Shown one piece after another: positions 6,013 to 6,800 of a DNA stretch of 6,800 nt (position 1 is the first letter of the stretch; the number at the start of each line of letters is the position of its first letter). The stretch is taken from positions 1 to 6,800 of the forward strand of contig DPXH01000133.1 in the NCBI GenBank assembly GCA_003527405.1. The letters are read 5' to 3'. Source of the stretch: Candidatus Sediminicultor tertius. GTDB lineage: Bacteria; Atribacterota; Phoenicimicrobiia; Phoenicimicrobiales; Phoenicimicrobiaceae. A program made the translations under genes and the position numbers. The notes below the pieces were generated by a model. It ran no database searches. It was not told where the DNA came from and worked only from the letters and a program-made list of their open reading frames with translations.

Positions 6013-6018
6013 CCCTCT
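6013..6018 (-). promoter_or_regulatory. Ribosome binding site that sets the BFD-like gene start at 6003
   Basis: AGAGGG on the minus strand, with nine bases to ATG 6003-6001. The upstream GTG at 6042 has no comparable site. Confidence 0.55.
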
Positions 6019-6038
6019 TTTTTCTAAATTAATAGAAA

Positions 6039-6767
6039 TCACTGTTCCTTAAAGATCTCCCAATACATTTTTACATCTTTAATCAAACTTTCAATATGTT
6101 CGCTCATGCTTTTTTCACTCTCGACAGGGTCTCTCTTTCTTATAGCCTTCAATATTTTTTTGTGAGATATCATATAGAACGCGCCTACTTTTTCCCTTAT
6201 ATATTCAAAAATCTCTGACTGCTGCCCAAATAAACAAATGATGTGATACAGTATCTCTAAAACTTTGTTTCTCGATGCTCTGGCAATAGTTTTGTGGAAA
6301 TCCAGGTCGTTTTGAGTGATGCTTTTATGCGCCCTATAATTGTTTTCCTGTATTTCTATGATTTCTTCTAGTTTAGCAATTTCCGCCGGGGTAATATTTT
6401 CTGCTGCCAGACGGGCTGTAGTACACTCAATAGACTTCCGGGCTTCAAGCGACATCAAAAAATCCTCTAAAACCTTTGTGTTGATATATTTTTCTAGCTT
6501 TTTCTTATGTAAGTCCATTTTGTTAATGACATTTATTGTCTCGATAGCTTCTTCACCCTTTTTTGTGATAACCCTTCCCTTGAATTTTTCTTTTTTCAGA
6601 TAGCCCATTTTCTCAAGTTTATTAAGAATCCGGCCCATAGTTGCAGTGCTAACAGAGTAACCTTTCTCTAACAGTATATCAGCCAATACCCAAGAGCCTA
6701 TTGGTTCATCGGTATCCCCAATGATTTCTAATGCTAAAAATTCTTTTTTATCGATAATTTTTTCCAC
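6039..6767 (-). CDS. Transcriptional regulator: NrpR/RNase R-type winged helix plus FCD domain
   Basis: This is a DNA-binding regulator of 242 residues. Residues about 10-75 (IGSWVLADILLEKGYSVSTATMGRILNKLEKMGYL...GRVITKKGEEAI) read as a winged helix of the NrpR / RNase R N-terminal kind rather than a GntR winged helix. Residues about 97-235 are an all-helical FCD ligand domain, with Asp154-x3-His158 (DLDFHKTIA), His202 and His224 as likely metal or ligand contacts. FCD regulators commonly control catabolism of organic or amino acids, so it probably controls the five genes that follow. The frame is open to the window's right edge, with a possible GTG at 6788. GTG 6767 is chosen because AGGAG (6775-6779) lies seven bases before it. 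Some true N-terminal residues could lie further upstream. Confidence 0.82.
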   Translation of the reverse strand: MEKIIDKKEFLALEIIGDTDEPIGSWVLADILLEKGYSVSTATMGRILNKLEKMGYLKKEKFKGRVITKKGEEAIETINVINKMDLHKKKLEKYINTKVLEDFLMSLEARKSIECTTARLAAENITPAEIAKLEEIIEIQENNYRAHKSITQNDLDFHKTIARASRNKVLEILYHIICLFGQQSEIFEYIREKVGAFYMISHKKILKAIRKRDPVESEKSMSEHIESLIKDVKMYWEIFKEQ

Positions 6768-6774
6768 ATTCTCA

Positions 6775-6779
6775 CTCCT
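6775..6779 (-). promoter_or_regulatory. Ribosome binding site for the FCD regulator
   Basis: AGGAG on the minus strand with a seven-base spacer to GTG 6767-6765. It supports this start over GTG 6788. Confidence 0.6.
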
Positions 6780-6800
6780 AGTAACCACATTAGAAGGGGT

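Noticed and set aside
6340..6603. Plus-strand hydrophobic-looking frame inside the regulator
   Set aside because: It is an antisense shadow of helical, Lys/Glu-rich coding sequence; no ribosome site or family features.

Overview
The window looks like a low-GC, Gram-positive-type or related anaerobic bacterium. Coding density is high, Shine-Dalgarno sites are AGGAGG-like, several genes start with GTG or TTG, and iron-sulfur redox proteins are abundant. Nothing in the sequence fixes the genus.

Layout. (1) Positions 1-660 (+) are the 3' part of a CaCA-type cation/Ca2+ exchanger gene entering from the left edge. (2) A convergent intergenic region (661-826) holds an unassigned hairpin and a probable terminator for the opposite strand. 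(3) On the minus strand, a DMT/EamA transporter (2196-1297) overlaps methylglyoxal synthase mgsA (1300-827) by ATGA. (4) Positions 2281-2892 are a scar. They hold a broken piece of an IlvD/Edd-family dehydratase gene, abutting an IS256-family insertion sequence that has lost the middle of its transposase and its whole right end. (5) Positions 6767-2856 (-) are a tight six-gene run: an FCD-domain regulator with an unusual winged helix, a BFD-like [2Fe-2S] protein, a DapA-family lyase, a [2Fe-2S] ferredoxin-like subunit, an FAD/NAD(P) oxidoreductase and a 4Fe-4S ferredoxin-type protein. Five of the six genes overlap or nearly overlap the next one.

How the genes work together. The four redox genes match the accessory subunits of heteromeric amino-acid (D-proline/D-hydroxyproline/sarcosine/HcnABC-type) dehydrogenases. 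In such clusters a DapA-family enzyme can act as the deaminase of the pyrroline product. The substrate-oxidising DadA/HcnC-like flavoprotein subunit is not in the window. The operon runs straight into the IS remnant, and the last ferredoxin gene takes its final codons and stop from antisense transposase sequence. The simplest reading is that IS-associated deletion cut off the operon's distal end. That is an inference, because the missing subunit could lie outside the window.

The most interesting stretch is the 2281-2900 junction: two decayed fragments whose damage can be read base by base, and a live gene fused to one of them. I see no new defence system, CRISPR array, tRNA or rRNA gene.
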